Origin: Verrucomicrobiaceae bacterium
Lineage (GTDB): Bacteria > Verrucomicrobiota > Verrucomicrobiia > Verrucomicrobiales > Akkermansiaceae
Length of the DNA: 64,000 bases
Assembly: GCA_027486655.1 (NCBI GenBank)
Contig: JAIXOR010000016.1
Coordinates: forward strand, 152,602 to 216,601
Direction: 5' to 3'
Shown piece by piece: positions 47,061 through 55,371 of the stretch. Both the position numbers and the translations under genes were made by a program. A model generated the notes under the pieces. The model made no database searches. It was not told the origin of the DNA and saw only the letters and a program-made list of their open reading frames with translations. Numbering within the stretch: position 1 is the first letter of the stretch; every line of letters begins with the position of its first letter.

Positions 47061-47305
47061 TGAACTGTACACGCCAACCAATGGCATTGGCCGTGCCAAC
47101 CCATTGTAAATAAAATCGGAACACCTTCTCGGCGATTGAACACTTGAGTTTCGGGTCCGTCCTATGGCCTTCGAGCGAATCGCGCTTTCACACTGGATTT
47201 GCTTCTCTGGCAGGTCGGCACCTTATTTTGAAAGCAAAGATCGCCTACGTCTCACTGAACATTCCAACGCCATGCCCGCCTCGGAGCGCTGTTCCGGTTG
47301 ACCTT
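47061..47305 (+). repeat. cassette-flanking direct repeat, copy 2 (245 bp)
   Basis: It begins 198 bp after copy 1 and ends GTTCCGGTTGACCTT. It is nearly identical to copy 3 (a handful of substitutions) and marks the left edge of the orphan Rhs cassette. Confidence 0.92.
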
Positions 47306-47325
47306 CCGCTTTACCCCCGGGGCGT

Positions 47326-49353
47326 GTGCTGGGCGGGCTGCGGATCGACTTCGGTAAGGAATGCGACTGTCCCGACGATGTCGGCGGTGAGCCTGAGGAT
47401 TCTGTGCTTTTCAATCAAGGCCGTATTTGGCAATCCTCCTGCGCCTTGATTCGGCTCTTTACCATTTTCCTCGCGCTATGGGCGGCCCTTGCTGGCGGAG
47501 TGCTTGCATTCGGGGTAAGTCACGATCGCGCGTCGAATGGGTACGACATCGAGGAGTCTTCCACGCATACCGGGGATTTCAAGCTCTCCGGGCGCACGAT
47601 CCAGAACCGCTATGACAAGACTTACCGCTTGGTGAGTGAAACCATCACCGTGGCGGGGGCGTCTTCCGGGACGGTGACGGAATACACCTATGATGATGAA
47701 GGCCATGGGCATGCCCTACGATTTCCCGCTTCCGGGACGGTGACGGAATACACCTATGATGATGCGAACAACCGCCGGACGAAGACGAAAGGGGATAGCA
47801 CCATCGCGTATGAGTATGGGAATGGGGAGAACGGCTTCAATTCGAACCAATTGGTTTCCTGGACTGATGGAAGCGAGACGGTTTCCTACACCTACGATGC
47901 GAATGGCAGCCGCACGAAGCGGCGTGAGGTTCTCGGCGGGGTGGTGAAGGAGGATGTTTACACTTGGAATCCATGGAAGCGTCTGGCGGCCCTGGTGCTG
48001 CAATCGGGAGCAGCAGGAAAAAATGGCACCTACCGCTACCTTTACGATCACCGGTCACGCCGGGTGAGCCGCGATGAATCCGGGGCGGGGGGGCAGGCCA
48101 GTGTCTGCTCCTACAGCGGCGGCACGAGCGTGCTGGAGCGGACATCCGACGGAGTGACGGTGGAATACGTGCGTGGTCCGGACATGGGCGGTGGCGTGGG
48201 CGGCTTGCTCTACAGCTCCCGTGGCGGCACCCGGAACTGGGCCCACACCAATGGCCGGGGCGATGTGGTGGCGCGGACCTCGGAAACCGGCGCGCTCACC
48301 TTCGCCGCGCATTACGAGGCCTTCGGCAAGCGGACGCAGAGATTGGGTAGCAGCGCCGACCGCCAACGCGCCAATACCAAGGAGGAAGACCCCACCGGCC
48401 TGCTCAACGAGGGCCACCGCTACCGTGACCTGGAAACGGGCATGTTCATCTCCCGAGACCCCGCCGGCTTCGTGGACGGGCCGAATGTTTACACGTATGT
48501 GAGGCAGAATCCTTGGACGGCGTTTGATCCGCTGGGACTATGGGAAACGGGTTCGTATTTGGGTGACGTCGGCAAGTTCTATTCCGGCATGGGCAAAGCT
48601 GCCGGAGGTTTGGTGAAGGGCGTCGCAACAAGCGTGGTCGATCTACCCCAAAACTTGGCGACGATAGCGGTAGGGGCGTATCACAACGCGACAGATGGCA
48701 ACGTCCGCGCCCAGGCCGGAGCCACGCTTGCCGAGACGGGTTCCGCGATCAAAGCGTCTGCCGCTGACTATGGGAACAACCTTGCGGCTGGGAAGATGGA
48801 AACGCTTGGTGATGCCACGTTCCAACTCTTGTCAATTGCGACACCACTCGCGGCATCGAAGGCAACCACTGCTGCCAATATCGCCAAAGCGGAGCGCGTT
48901 ACCGCACTGGCTAGCGAACTGGCCGCCGGTTCGACAGCCGCCAAAGGAGGGGCGGTAAATGTGATGATTGCTAAAAACGGTCAGATTTTTTCGGGCGTTA
49001 GCAAAAACGTTCAGGGGTCAGGTGGGGTCTCTTCCTCTGTTGAAACATTGTATGGAACTGGTCGAAAGACCTGTGCAGAAGCACGCACGCTTTCTGCTAT
49101 GGAGGCTTCCGGTGTCAGCTCTAGGGGTGCGGTTAGCGCCTCTGCTGCGGTCAACCTTCCAGGCCGGGCAACGGGCGAATTGATGCAAGCTTGCAGGCAA
49201 GCTTGTGCACCGGTCCTCAAGAATACAGGAGTGCATGATGCTGTCGGCGCAGGTGGGGCTATTAATCCACAAATGTTGTCTGTTCCTACCGCGACTCCTG
49301 CGTTGCCGCTTTTGAATAAGGTTAGTTCCTTTGCAGAGGAAGACGACAACTAG
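47326..49353 (+). CDS. orphan Rhs core fragment with deaminase-like toxin tip
   Basis: An open frame of 675 residues without the long N-terminus of a complete Rhs protein. The first 65 residues include a hydrophobic segment (FTIFLALWAALAGGVLAFG) but no convincing export signal. RHS repeats start near 47520 and contain a 66-bp in-frame duplication (VTEYTYDD twice). The core (DESGAGGQAS... to NPWTAFDPLGL) is closely related to that of the large Rhs protein. The tip, from about residue 402, has a YwqJ-type deaminase pattern: KTCAEARTLSAMEASG (Cys583, Glu585) and a later Cys pair C623-x3-C627 (usually CxxC). It is probably a displaced or stored tip, perhaps not expressed as such. Confidence 0.6.
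   Translation: MLGGLRIDFGKECDCPDDVGGEPEDSVLFNQGRIWQSSCALIRLFTIFLALWAALAGGVLAFGVSHDRASNGYDIEESSTHTGDFKLSGRTIQNRYDKTYRLVSETITVAGASSGTVTEYTYDDEGHGHALRFPASGTVTEYTYDDANNRRTKTKGDSTIAYEYGNGENGFNSNQLVSWTDGSETVSYTYDANGSRTKRREVLGGVVKEDVYTWNPWKRLAALVLQSGAAGKNGTYRYLYDHRSRRVSRDESGAGGQASVCSYSGGTSVLERTSDGVTVEYVRGPDMGGGVGGLLYSSRGGTRNWAHTNGRGDVVARTSETGALTFAAHYEAFGKRTQRLGSSADRQRANTKEEDPTGLLNEGHRYRDLETGMFISRDPAGFVDGPNVYTYVRQNPWTAFDPLGLWETGSYLGDVGKFYSGMGKAAGGLVKGVATSVVDLPQNLATIAVGAYHNATDGNVRAQAGATLAETGSAIKASAADYGNNLAAGKMETLGDATFQLLSIATPLAASKATTAANIAKAERVTALASELAAGSTAAKGGAVNVMIAKNGQIFSGVSKNVQGSGGVSSSVETLYGTGRKTCAEARTLSAMEASGVSSRGAVSASAAVNLPGRATGELMQACRQACAPVLKNTGVHDAVGAGGAINPQMLSVPTATPALPLLNKVSSFAEEDDN
48073..48530 (+). 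repeat. Rhs core segment, copy in the orphan cassette
   Basis: Second copy of the core described at 45243-45700. The shared sequence stops at the codons before LGLW, where the deaminase-like tip begins. Confidence 0.9.
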
Positions 49354-49363
49354 AACGAATGCG

Positions 49364-49828
49364 ATGAATTCAATCCAAGGCAAGGCGGCAAAAATCCTAA
49401 AGCAAGCCGGATGGACACCTGACCGTGACTCTCCGGCCATTGCAGAGGCGTTCAAATCAGGTAGATGTCGGGAATTGTTTCCCACGGCCGAGGAATTTAT
49501 CAGACGATTCGGAGGAATCAATGTGGGTGGCTGTCTGTGGATCTGGAGTGTACCCCACGCGGATCATTATCTGACCGGTTTTGAAAGCCGAATATCAGAA
49601 ATTGTTGGATCGCAAGTAATTCCTGTAGCATCTTCGAATTATCTAAGCGACACCTGTATTATATGGCTTGATGAGCATGGCCGTTTCTATGCGGCCGATG
49701 AAGATGGAATGATTTATTTGGCGGAAGGGGAGGCGAAATTCTTTGATGTGGTTCTGCTGGACGCGGCCAAGGGGCAACCTCCTGCTGCTCTTCAAGAACG
49801 CCTGCAAACAGCTTATGAATGGTATTGA
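49364..49828 (+). CDS. SUKH-3-like immunity protein
   Basis: A 154-residue protein starting ten bases after the orphan tip stop. It has the SUKH-3 outline: an N-terminal helix AAKILKQAGWTPDRD, FPTAEEFIRRFGG (family 'AEEFLRxFGGL'), and a middle strand DEHGRFYAADEDGMIYLAEG. SUKH-superfamily proteins are known immunity partners, and SUKH-3 genes are frequently found next to YwqJ-type deaminase toxins, so gene order and family support each other. It ends two bases before repeat copy 3. Confidence 0.72.
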   Translation: MNSIQGKAAKILKQAGWTPDRDSPAIAEAFKSGRCRELFPTAEEFIRRFGGINVGGCLWIWSVPHADHYLTGFESRISEIVGSQVIPVASSNYLSDTCIIWLDEHGRFYAADEDGMIYLAEGEAKFFDVVLLDAAKGQPPAALQERLQTAYEWY

Positions 49829-49830
49829 AA

Positions 49831-50075
49831 TGAACTGTACACGCCAACCAATGGCATTGGCCGTGCCAACCCATTGGGAATAAAATCGGAACACCTTCTC
49901 GGCGATTGAACACTTGAGTTTCGGGGCCGTCCTATGGCCTTCGAGCGAATCGCGCTTTCACACTGGATTCGCTTCTCTGGCAGGCCGGAGCCTTATTTTG
50001 AAAGCAAAGATCGCCTACGTCTCACTGAAGATTCCAACGCCATGCCCGCCTCGGAGCGCTGTTCCGGTTGACCTT
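49831..50075 (+). repeat. cassette-flanking direct repeat, copy 3 (245 bp)
   Basis: Same unit as copy 2 in the same orientation, starting TGAACTGTACACGCC and ending GTTCCGGTTGACCTT. With copy 2 it brackets the 2.5-kb orphan toxin-immunity cassette. Confidence 0.92.
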
Positions 50076-50120
50076 TCCAACCACGGATTCGGCAAAGAGC
50101 ACGGATTTTTGGTTGGGAAC

Positions 50121-50250
50121 CCATTCAGTGAATTCAGCGGCGCTCAGTGTTTTCAGGGGGTTCTTGGCAGGTAGGGACAAGGGAATTACGCTCTCGGTTC
50201 GCGGCATTTGGAACCACTGAGGCACGGATGACCGCTGAAGGAACTGAGAG
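50121..50250 (+). repeat. dispersed-type intergenic repeat, unit 1
   Basis: A non-coding block containing CCATTCAGTGAATTCAGCGG and, later, GGAACCACTGAGGCAC. It recurs as unit 2 about 250 bp downstream. No coding pattern is seen in 50076-50626. Confidence 0.7.
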
Positions 50251-50329
50251 ACGCGAACTTCGGATCTGTGAAATCTGGCTAATCTGTGGTTCTCAGACTG
50301 GTAGGGCCGAGGGTCTCTGTTTGTTGGGT

Positions 50330-50365
50330 TTTGAACCACAGATTACTCAGATTCCACAGATTTTG
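50330..50365 (+). repeat. 'accacagatt'-type repeat
   Basis: AACCACAGATTACTCAGATT followed by CCACAGATTTT is a short tandem-like motif of the kind found scattered in intergenic regions of many verrucomicrobial and planctomycetal genomes. Confidence 0.5.
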
Positions 50366-50373
50366 GCTGCGAA

Positions 50374-50502
50374 TCCATTCAGTGCATTCAGCGGTGCTCA
50401 GTATTTTCAGGGGTTTCTTGGCAGGTGGGGCCGAGGGAAGCTGGCTCTGGGTGCGCGGCATTTGGAACCACTGAGGCACTGAGGACCGCTGAAGGCACGG
50501 AG
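50374..50502 (+). repeat. dispersed-type intergenic repeat, unit 2
   Basis: Second copy of the block at 50121-50250, with TCCATTCAGTGCATTCAGCG, TTCTTGGCAGGTGGGG and GGAACCACTGAGGCAC in the same order. Confidence 0.7.
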
Positions 50503-50626
50503 AAGAGGAGGATTTGGGTTGATTGGAGTATGGATGATTGCGGTTTCGGGGACCGTTCCATCACGCAAGCCACGGTTTTTATCCGTCTCAAATTACTCTG
50601 GGATTCCCGGGGTGGGGGACGGCATC

Positions 50627-52066
50627 ATGCGGGGCATGAGCGATGGAGACCATCAGGGACATGGGACGGAGGATGGGGCACAGGGTTCGGCGCATGCGTT
50701 CCGGAAGGAAAACCTGTGGGTGCTTCTGGCCTTGCTGTGTGTGCCGCTTTCGGGGTTGTTGCCCTTGGATGCGGCCCGCCATGCGGGGCATGGGCTGGAG
50801 GTGGGTCAGTTGCGCTTGGGCATCGGGATTTTCCTTTGCATCGCGATCCTCTGGCTGACCGAGGCGCTGCCACTGGCGGCCACCGCGCTGTTGGTGCCGG
50901 TGCTGGGCGTTTTGTCCGGCGTCACCGACATGAAGGGATCGATGGCCTGCTTCGGGGATCCGCTGATTTTCCTGTTTTTCGGTGGTTTCGCGCTTTCGGC
51001 GGCCATGGCGGCGCAGGGGCTGGACCGCTGGGTGGCGCGTCTGATCATCGTTTCCGGCAAGGGGGGATTCCTGCGGGTGTCCTGTCTTGTGTTCTGCGTC
51101 ACCGCTTTTCTCTCCATGTGGATGAGCAACACGGCCACGACCGCATTGATGATCCCGCTGGTGCTCGGGATTCTCCGTCATCTGCCGGCGGGCGAGGCCA
51201 CGCCGGGGTGCCGGGCCTTTCTTCTGTTAGGCACGGCCTATGCGGCCAGCATCGGCGGGCTGGGCACGCTTGTCGGCACGCCGCCCAATGGCATCGCTGC
51301 GGCCAGGTTGGGGATCGGGTTCGTCGAGTGGCTGCGCTTCGGTCTGCCCTCGATGGTCGTGCTGCTGCCTTTGATGGTGCTGGTCCTGTTCGTGGTTCTA
51401 CGTCCCGGGAAACCGCGGATCGAGACACCGCCGGACCTCGGGTTCAGCTGGAACCGCGGCCGCCGGATCACGCTCGGGATCTTCATCGCCACGGCCGTCG
51501 CCTGGACGGCCGGTGGCTGGATCGCCCCGCGGATCGGCGTGACGAATTCGTTCGACACCCTTGCGGTGCTGGTCGCGCTGTTCCTGCTGGTGGTGACCCG
51601 CGTGGTTTCCTGGCGGGAGATCGAGCGTGGAACGGAGTGGGGCGTACTGCTGCTCTTCGGTGGCGGCATCGCCCTCAGCCAGATTCTTGAAAAGACCGGT
51701 GCGGGTTTGTTCATGGCGCGCGAGATCGTGCTGCTGACCGATGGCTGGCCGGTCTTGCTGCTGCTGGGTGTCTCGCTGGCCGCGGTGATTCTGTTAGGTG
51801 AGTTTGCCAGCAATACGGCCACCGCCGCGCTGATGGTGCCGGTTTACTTCGCCGTGGCCGTCGAGCTCGGCCTGCCTCCGGCAAAGCTGGTGATTCCGAT
51901 GGCGTTGGTTTCCTCGTGTGGATTCATGCTGCCGGTGGCCACGCCGCCGAATGCGATGGTCTTCGCCACCGGCCTTGTCCGCCAGCGCGACATGCTGAGG
52001 GCGGGAGCGCTTCTGGATGCCGTCTCGCTCGCCGCGCTCACCGGCCTTGCCTGGTGGTTGTTCTAA
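50627..52066 (+). CDS. SLC13/DASS-family anion:sodium symporter
   Basis: About 479 residues with some twelve membrane segments. The frame opens at 50519; ATG 50627 (or 50636) is taken because the upstream part reads into intergenic repeat sequence. The two SNT motifs of the DASS family are clear: SMWMSNTATTALMIP in the first half and GEFASNTATAALMVP in the second, with GTPPNGIAAA and ATPPNAMVFATG as the paired hairpin ends. A soluble His/Asp-rich N-terminus (SDGDHQGHGTEDG) precedes helix 1. It probably imports di- or tricarboxylates, or sulfate, with sodium. Stands alone between the repeats and the B-repeat protein. Confidence 0.88.
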   Translation: MRGMSDGDHQGHGTEDGAQGSAHAFRKENLWVLLALLCVPLSGLLPLDAARHAGHGLEVGQLRLGIGIFLCIAILWLTEALPLAATALLVPVLGVLSGVTDMKGSMACFGDPLIFLFFGGFALSAAMAAQGLDRWVARLIIVSGKGGFLRVSCLVFCVTAFLSMWMSNTATTALMIPLVLGILRHLPAGEATPGCRAFLLLGTAYAASIGGLGTLVGTPPNGIAAARLGIGFVEWLRFGLPSMVVLLPLMVLVLFVVLRPGKPRIETPPDLGFSWNRGRRITLGIFIATAVAWTAGGWIAPRIGVTNSFDTLAVLVALFLLVVTRVVSWREIERGTEWGVLLLFGGGIALSQILEKTGAGLFMAREIVLLTDGWPVLLLLGVSLAAVILLGEFASNTATAALMVPVYFAVAVELGLPPAKLVIPMALVSSCGFMLPVATPPNAMVFATGLVRQRDMLRAGALLDAVSLAALTGLAWWLF

Positions 52067-52197
52067 CGGAAATGCGGGTGCCTCCGGGGCTACGGCGGGC
52101 CGATTGCATACAAACTGTTACTCCGCAAATCTTGTGGGTGGCGGGAGCGGGAACTTATCCGTGGATCCTCATTCCAATCACGGAACCCTCCCGCACC

Positions 52198-55100
52198 ATG
52201 AAAAGCCCCGCGTTTCTCCAGACCCTCCGTGCCGCGTGGCTATGCGCGGCGGCGCTCCTGCCCCAGGCGGCCGATGCCAGCATCGCCTACGGCAGCATCA
52301 ACAACTTCGACACGGTCAACGACACCGGCCACATCTGCCACGGCTTCGAGATCGAGATCGAGGACTGCCACAGCACCGACATTTCGTACACCTACGACTA
52401 CAACCACTACGGCACCTCCACCATCACCCAGGACGATTCGATTCCGGGGCATCCGCGGACGATCATCCGCTGGGCGAGCCGGAAGAATGCCGATGGCACT
52501 TGGGCGTCGCACACCGCGATTCCGAGCGGACCGATCCAGCCGACCGATGGACACCAGTTCACCAATCCGGCGGTGAATTTCGGTGGCGAGCACTTTGGCG
52601 TGGGATACGGCGTCCCGGTGGGGGCGATCCGTTATCATTGGCTGATCGATGACGGGGCGGGCAATCTGGTTTCCGGTGGTGCGGTGCAGGTGTCCACGCC
52701 GGTTTACACCTACTATCCTCCGGCTGCCGCCGCCCCGGCCCAGGTCCAGGCGGTGATCGCGCCGCCGGTGCCCGAGGTTCCGGATCCCAAGGAGTTCGGC
52801 GTTCCGGTGTGGGTGAAGGAAATCCGCACCACCACGCACAACAGCAACGAGGTGAAGCTGCGCGATCTGGTGAGCGACGATCCGGCGGATGCGAATGAAA
52901 AGAACTGGAGGAATGGCGAGCCCGATGAAGTGGAGGTGGAGTGGCAGATCCTGCAGAAGGACCACGGAAAGGCGGACGGCGGTGCCAACAACGAGGTGCC
53001 CGCGGCTGCGGAGGATCTTCCGGACGGTGACGAGGTGGTCACCCGCCGCTACGAGTTTTACAAATACACCGGACCGCTCGACAACGAGACGGGCGAGGCC
53101 ATGGGCGATGTGGTCGGGGCGGACGGAGTCCATGGTGACGGGGTGAAAACCGTCAATGGAGTGGAGACGGACCTTGGCACCGTGGAGGTGGTCGGCGAGT
53201 TCGTCGGCTCGCAAATGGCCGCGGTGGATGTGGCGGCACCGGTGGGGCTCATCGATCACGTGGCGGCCGGTCGGGTGGATGCGCCCTACGCGGCCCGCCG
53301 CCTGGTCATCGAGGGGGTGTTTGGTTTTGTCTGCATGCTGGACGGCTCGCTTCCGGCCGGCATGGACTTCGATGTGGACACCGGCATTCTATCCGGCACT
53401 CCGCTGGAGAGCGGGACTTTCCAATTCAGCGTGACCGCCACGGACGGGGTGAATCCGGATGTGGCCAAGAACTACACCTTGCTCATTGCGGACCTCGGCG
53501 AGGAGCTTGCTCCGGGCAGCCTGGTGGACACCGTGGCCATGCCGCTGGAAGGGGGCAGCACCGCAGGTGACGGAGCCTACGCGCCGGGCGCTCCGGTGAC
53601 GGTCACCGCCACCGCGCAGCCGGGCTTCCGCTTTGTGAATTGGACGGACAATGGCGAGGTCGTGGCGACCACGGCGAGCCATACATTCACGATCGATGTG
53701 AACCACTCGTTGATCGCGAACTTCACGGTGGATCTGCCGCGCTTCGACATCCAGGTGGCGGCGTTTCCCATTGCCGGAGGGACGGCGACCGGAGGCGGGC
53801 TTGCGGACGAGGGGGCGCCGGTCACGGTGAGTGCCCAGGCGAATCCCGGATACACGTTTGTCCAGTGGACGGAAAACGGAGCACCGGTGAGTTCCTCCGC
53901 GTCCTACACCTTCACGGCCAGCGCCGCGCGGAGCCTGCTGGCGAACTTCATCGCGGCCCCCATCTATCAGATCGGAGCCAGTGCCACCCCGTCGGGCTCC
54001 GGCACGGTGGCGGGCGGCGGTTCCTACACCTCCGGCACCAGTGCCACGGTCACCGCCACCGCCGGGCCGGGGCAGGTGTTTTGGAAATGGACCTCGGGTG
54101 GCAACACGGTGAGCACCTCGGCCACCTACACCTTCACGGTTTCTTCTAACAAAAACCTGGTCGCCAATTTCCTCGCCGCCGGACTGGCCCGCACGATCAC
54201 GGCCGCCGCCAGTCCGCTTGCGGGGGGCTCCACCTCCGGTGGCGGCTCGTATGTCACGGGCGATTCGGCGTCGCTCACGGCCACTGCGGCTCCGGGTTAT
54301 GTGTTCGACTCGTGGCGCGAGGGCAACACGCTGGTCAGCAATTCGCCGGCGTTGAGTTTCACGGTGACCGCCAACCGCACGCTCACCGCGCGTTTCAACG
54401 AGGCTTTTGTGATCCGCACCGGTTCCTCTCCCGCCGCGGGAGGTTCCGTGGAGATGGACAGCGCCACCTACAAGACCGGCGAGCGAGCCAGGGCGACGGC
54501 CATGCCAGCGGACGGCTTTGTTTTTGCGAACTGGACGGAAAATGGAAACCCCGTGAGCAGTGAGGAAGATTACATCTTCGACGTCACCGGAAACCGGTCG
54601 CTGGTCGCCAACTTCGTGGCCGAGTCGGGCGTGACGGTGAATGCCAGTTGCGAACCCTCCGAGGCCGGTGAGGTCGATGGCGATGACGCCTATCCGACGG
54701 GCGATGACGTGGTGGTCTCCGCGATGGCGGCTCCGGGATTCGCCTTTGTCAACTGGACGGCTGGCGGTGTGGTGGTGAGCACCGATCCGAGTTTTGCATT
54801 CACCGCGGATGCCAACGTGGCGCTGGTGGCCCACTTTGCGGCTCCGGTGGCGATCAGCGCGTCCGCCCAGCCGCCCGAGGGCGGGACTGTCGATGGTGCG
54901 GGGGATCATGCCCCGGGTAGCGCGGTGAATCTGCGGGCGGTGGCCAATCCGGGATTTGCCTTCAACGGCTGGCTGGAAAACTCCGCGTCGGTGCCGGGGC
55001 ATGCCGCGTTTTCCTTCGCCGCGGCCGGGCCTCGGGCGCTGGTGGCTTCCTTCATCGCCCTGCCCCCGGTTTCCTGTGGGGATGCGGCGCCGGGTTCGGC

Positions 55101-55272
55101 AGAAATGAGGATCTCCTGGCCCGCTTCGCACATCGGCTGGACGCTGGAAGAAAGCACGGACCTCAGCACCTGGACGCCGTCCGGACGCGCGGTGAGCAAC
55201 GCCGGAGGTGCAAACTCGGTGACGGTTCCGAAGTCCGAAGCCCACCGCTACTTCCGCCTCGCCCATCCTTGA
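52198..55272 (+). CDS. secreted InlB-type B-repeat surface protein
   Basis: A 1024-residue exported protein. The frame opens at 51916 inside the transporter gene; ATG 52198 gives the signal peptide (TLRAAWLCAAALLPQAADA). The N-terminal 350 residues are unfamiliar, with an HTSIAYGSIN-like start and YNHYGTSTITQDD. A putative Ig domain (GSLPAGMDFDVDTGILSGTP) follows. Then come seven repeats of about 70 residues of the divergent InlB B-repeat type (GGxTxGGGxY...GxxVTVTAxAxPGYxFxxWTENGxxVSxxxxYTFTxxxxRxLxANF). The C-terminus has the same 'LEESTDLSTWTP...RYFRL' module as two island proteins. Likely a cell-surface or adhesive protein. Confidence 0.8.
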   Translation: MKSPAFLQTLRAAWLCAAALLPQAADASIAYGSINNFDTVNDTGHICHGFEIEIEDCHSTDISYTYDYNHYGTSTITQDDSIPGHPRTIIRWASRKNADGTWASHTAIPSGPIQPTDGHQFTNPAVNFGGEHFGVGYGVPVGAIRYHWLIDDGAGNLVSGGAVQVSTPVYTYYPPAAAAPAQVQAVIAPPVPEVPDPKEFGVPVWVKEIRTTTHNSNEVKLRDLVSDDPADANEKNWRNGEPDEVEVEWQILQKDHGKADGGANNEVPAAAEDLPDGDEVVTRRYEFYKYTGPLDNETGEAMGDVVGADGVHGDGVKTVNGVETDLGTVEVVGEFVGSQMAAVDVAAPVGLIDHVAAGRVDAPYAARRLVIEGVFGFVCMLDGSLPAGMDFDVDTGILSGTPLESGTFQFSVTATDGVNPDVAKNYTLLIADLGEELAPGSLVDTVAMPLEGGSTAGDGAYAPGAPVTVTATAQPGFRFVNWTDNGEVVATTASHTFTIDVNHSLIANFTVDLPRFDIQVAAFPIAGGTATGGGLADEGAPVTVSAQANPGYTFVQWTENGAPVSSSASYTFTASAARSLLANFIAAPIYQIGASATPSGSGTVAGGGSYTSGTSATVTATAGPGQVFWKWTSGGNTVSTSATYTFTVSSNKNLVANFLAAGLARTITAAASPLAGGSTSGGGSYVTGDSASLTATAAPGYVFDSWREGNTLVSNSPALSFTVTANRTLTARFNEAFVIRTGSSPAAGGSVEMDSATYKTGERARATAMPADGFVFANWTENGNPVSSEEDYIFDVTGNRSLVANFVAESGVTVNASCEPSEAGEVDGDDAYPTGDDVVVSAMAAPGFAFVNWTAGGVVVSTDPSFAFTADANVALVAHFAAPVAISASAQPPEGGTVDGAGDHAPGSAVNLRAVANPGFAFNGWLENSASVPGHAAFSFAAAGPRALVASFIALPPVSCGDAAPGSAEMRISWPASHIGWTLEESTDLSTWTPSGRAVSNAGGANSVTVPKSEAHRYFRLAHP
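53524..55053 (+). repeat. seven B-repeats inside the surface protein
   Basis: Seven protein-level repeats of about 210 bp each, recognisable by the FxxWTENG and LxANF ends. They have diverged at DNA level, so they are old duplications rather than recent slippage. Confidence 0.8.
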
Positions 55273-55288
55273 GGCGGTGGCTGACCAG

Positions 55289-55318
55289 GTCCGTCCGCAG
55301 CGTGGCGGGCGGACTTTT
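55289..55318 (+). terminator. Rho-independent terminator after the B-repeat gene
   Basis: A 10-bp stem (GTCCGTCCGC at 55289-55298 with GCGGGCGGAC at 55305-55314, one G-T pair), loop AGCGTG, then TTTT at 55315-55318. It lies 16 bp after the stop and before the MATE gene. Confidence 0.65.
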
Positions 55319-55371
55319 CCGGGAATTGGTTCGCGACAGGCCGCGCGAGCCGCTAAGCCTCCGGCGCATTC

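Noticed and set aside
47144..47449. Frame encoding VLWPSSESRFHTGFASLAG, present again at 49914-50174
   Set aside because: It appears twice only because it lies inside the 245-bp direct repeat; neither copy has a conserved stop or a ribosome-binding site.
46863..50075. Repeats considered as a CRISPR array or as IS ends
   Set aside because: The units are 195-245 bp, only three copies, with genes rather than spacers between them, in direct orientation, and no transposase is present.
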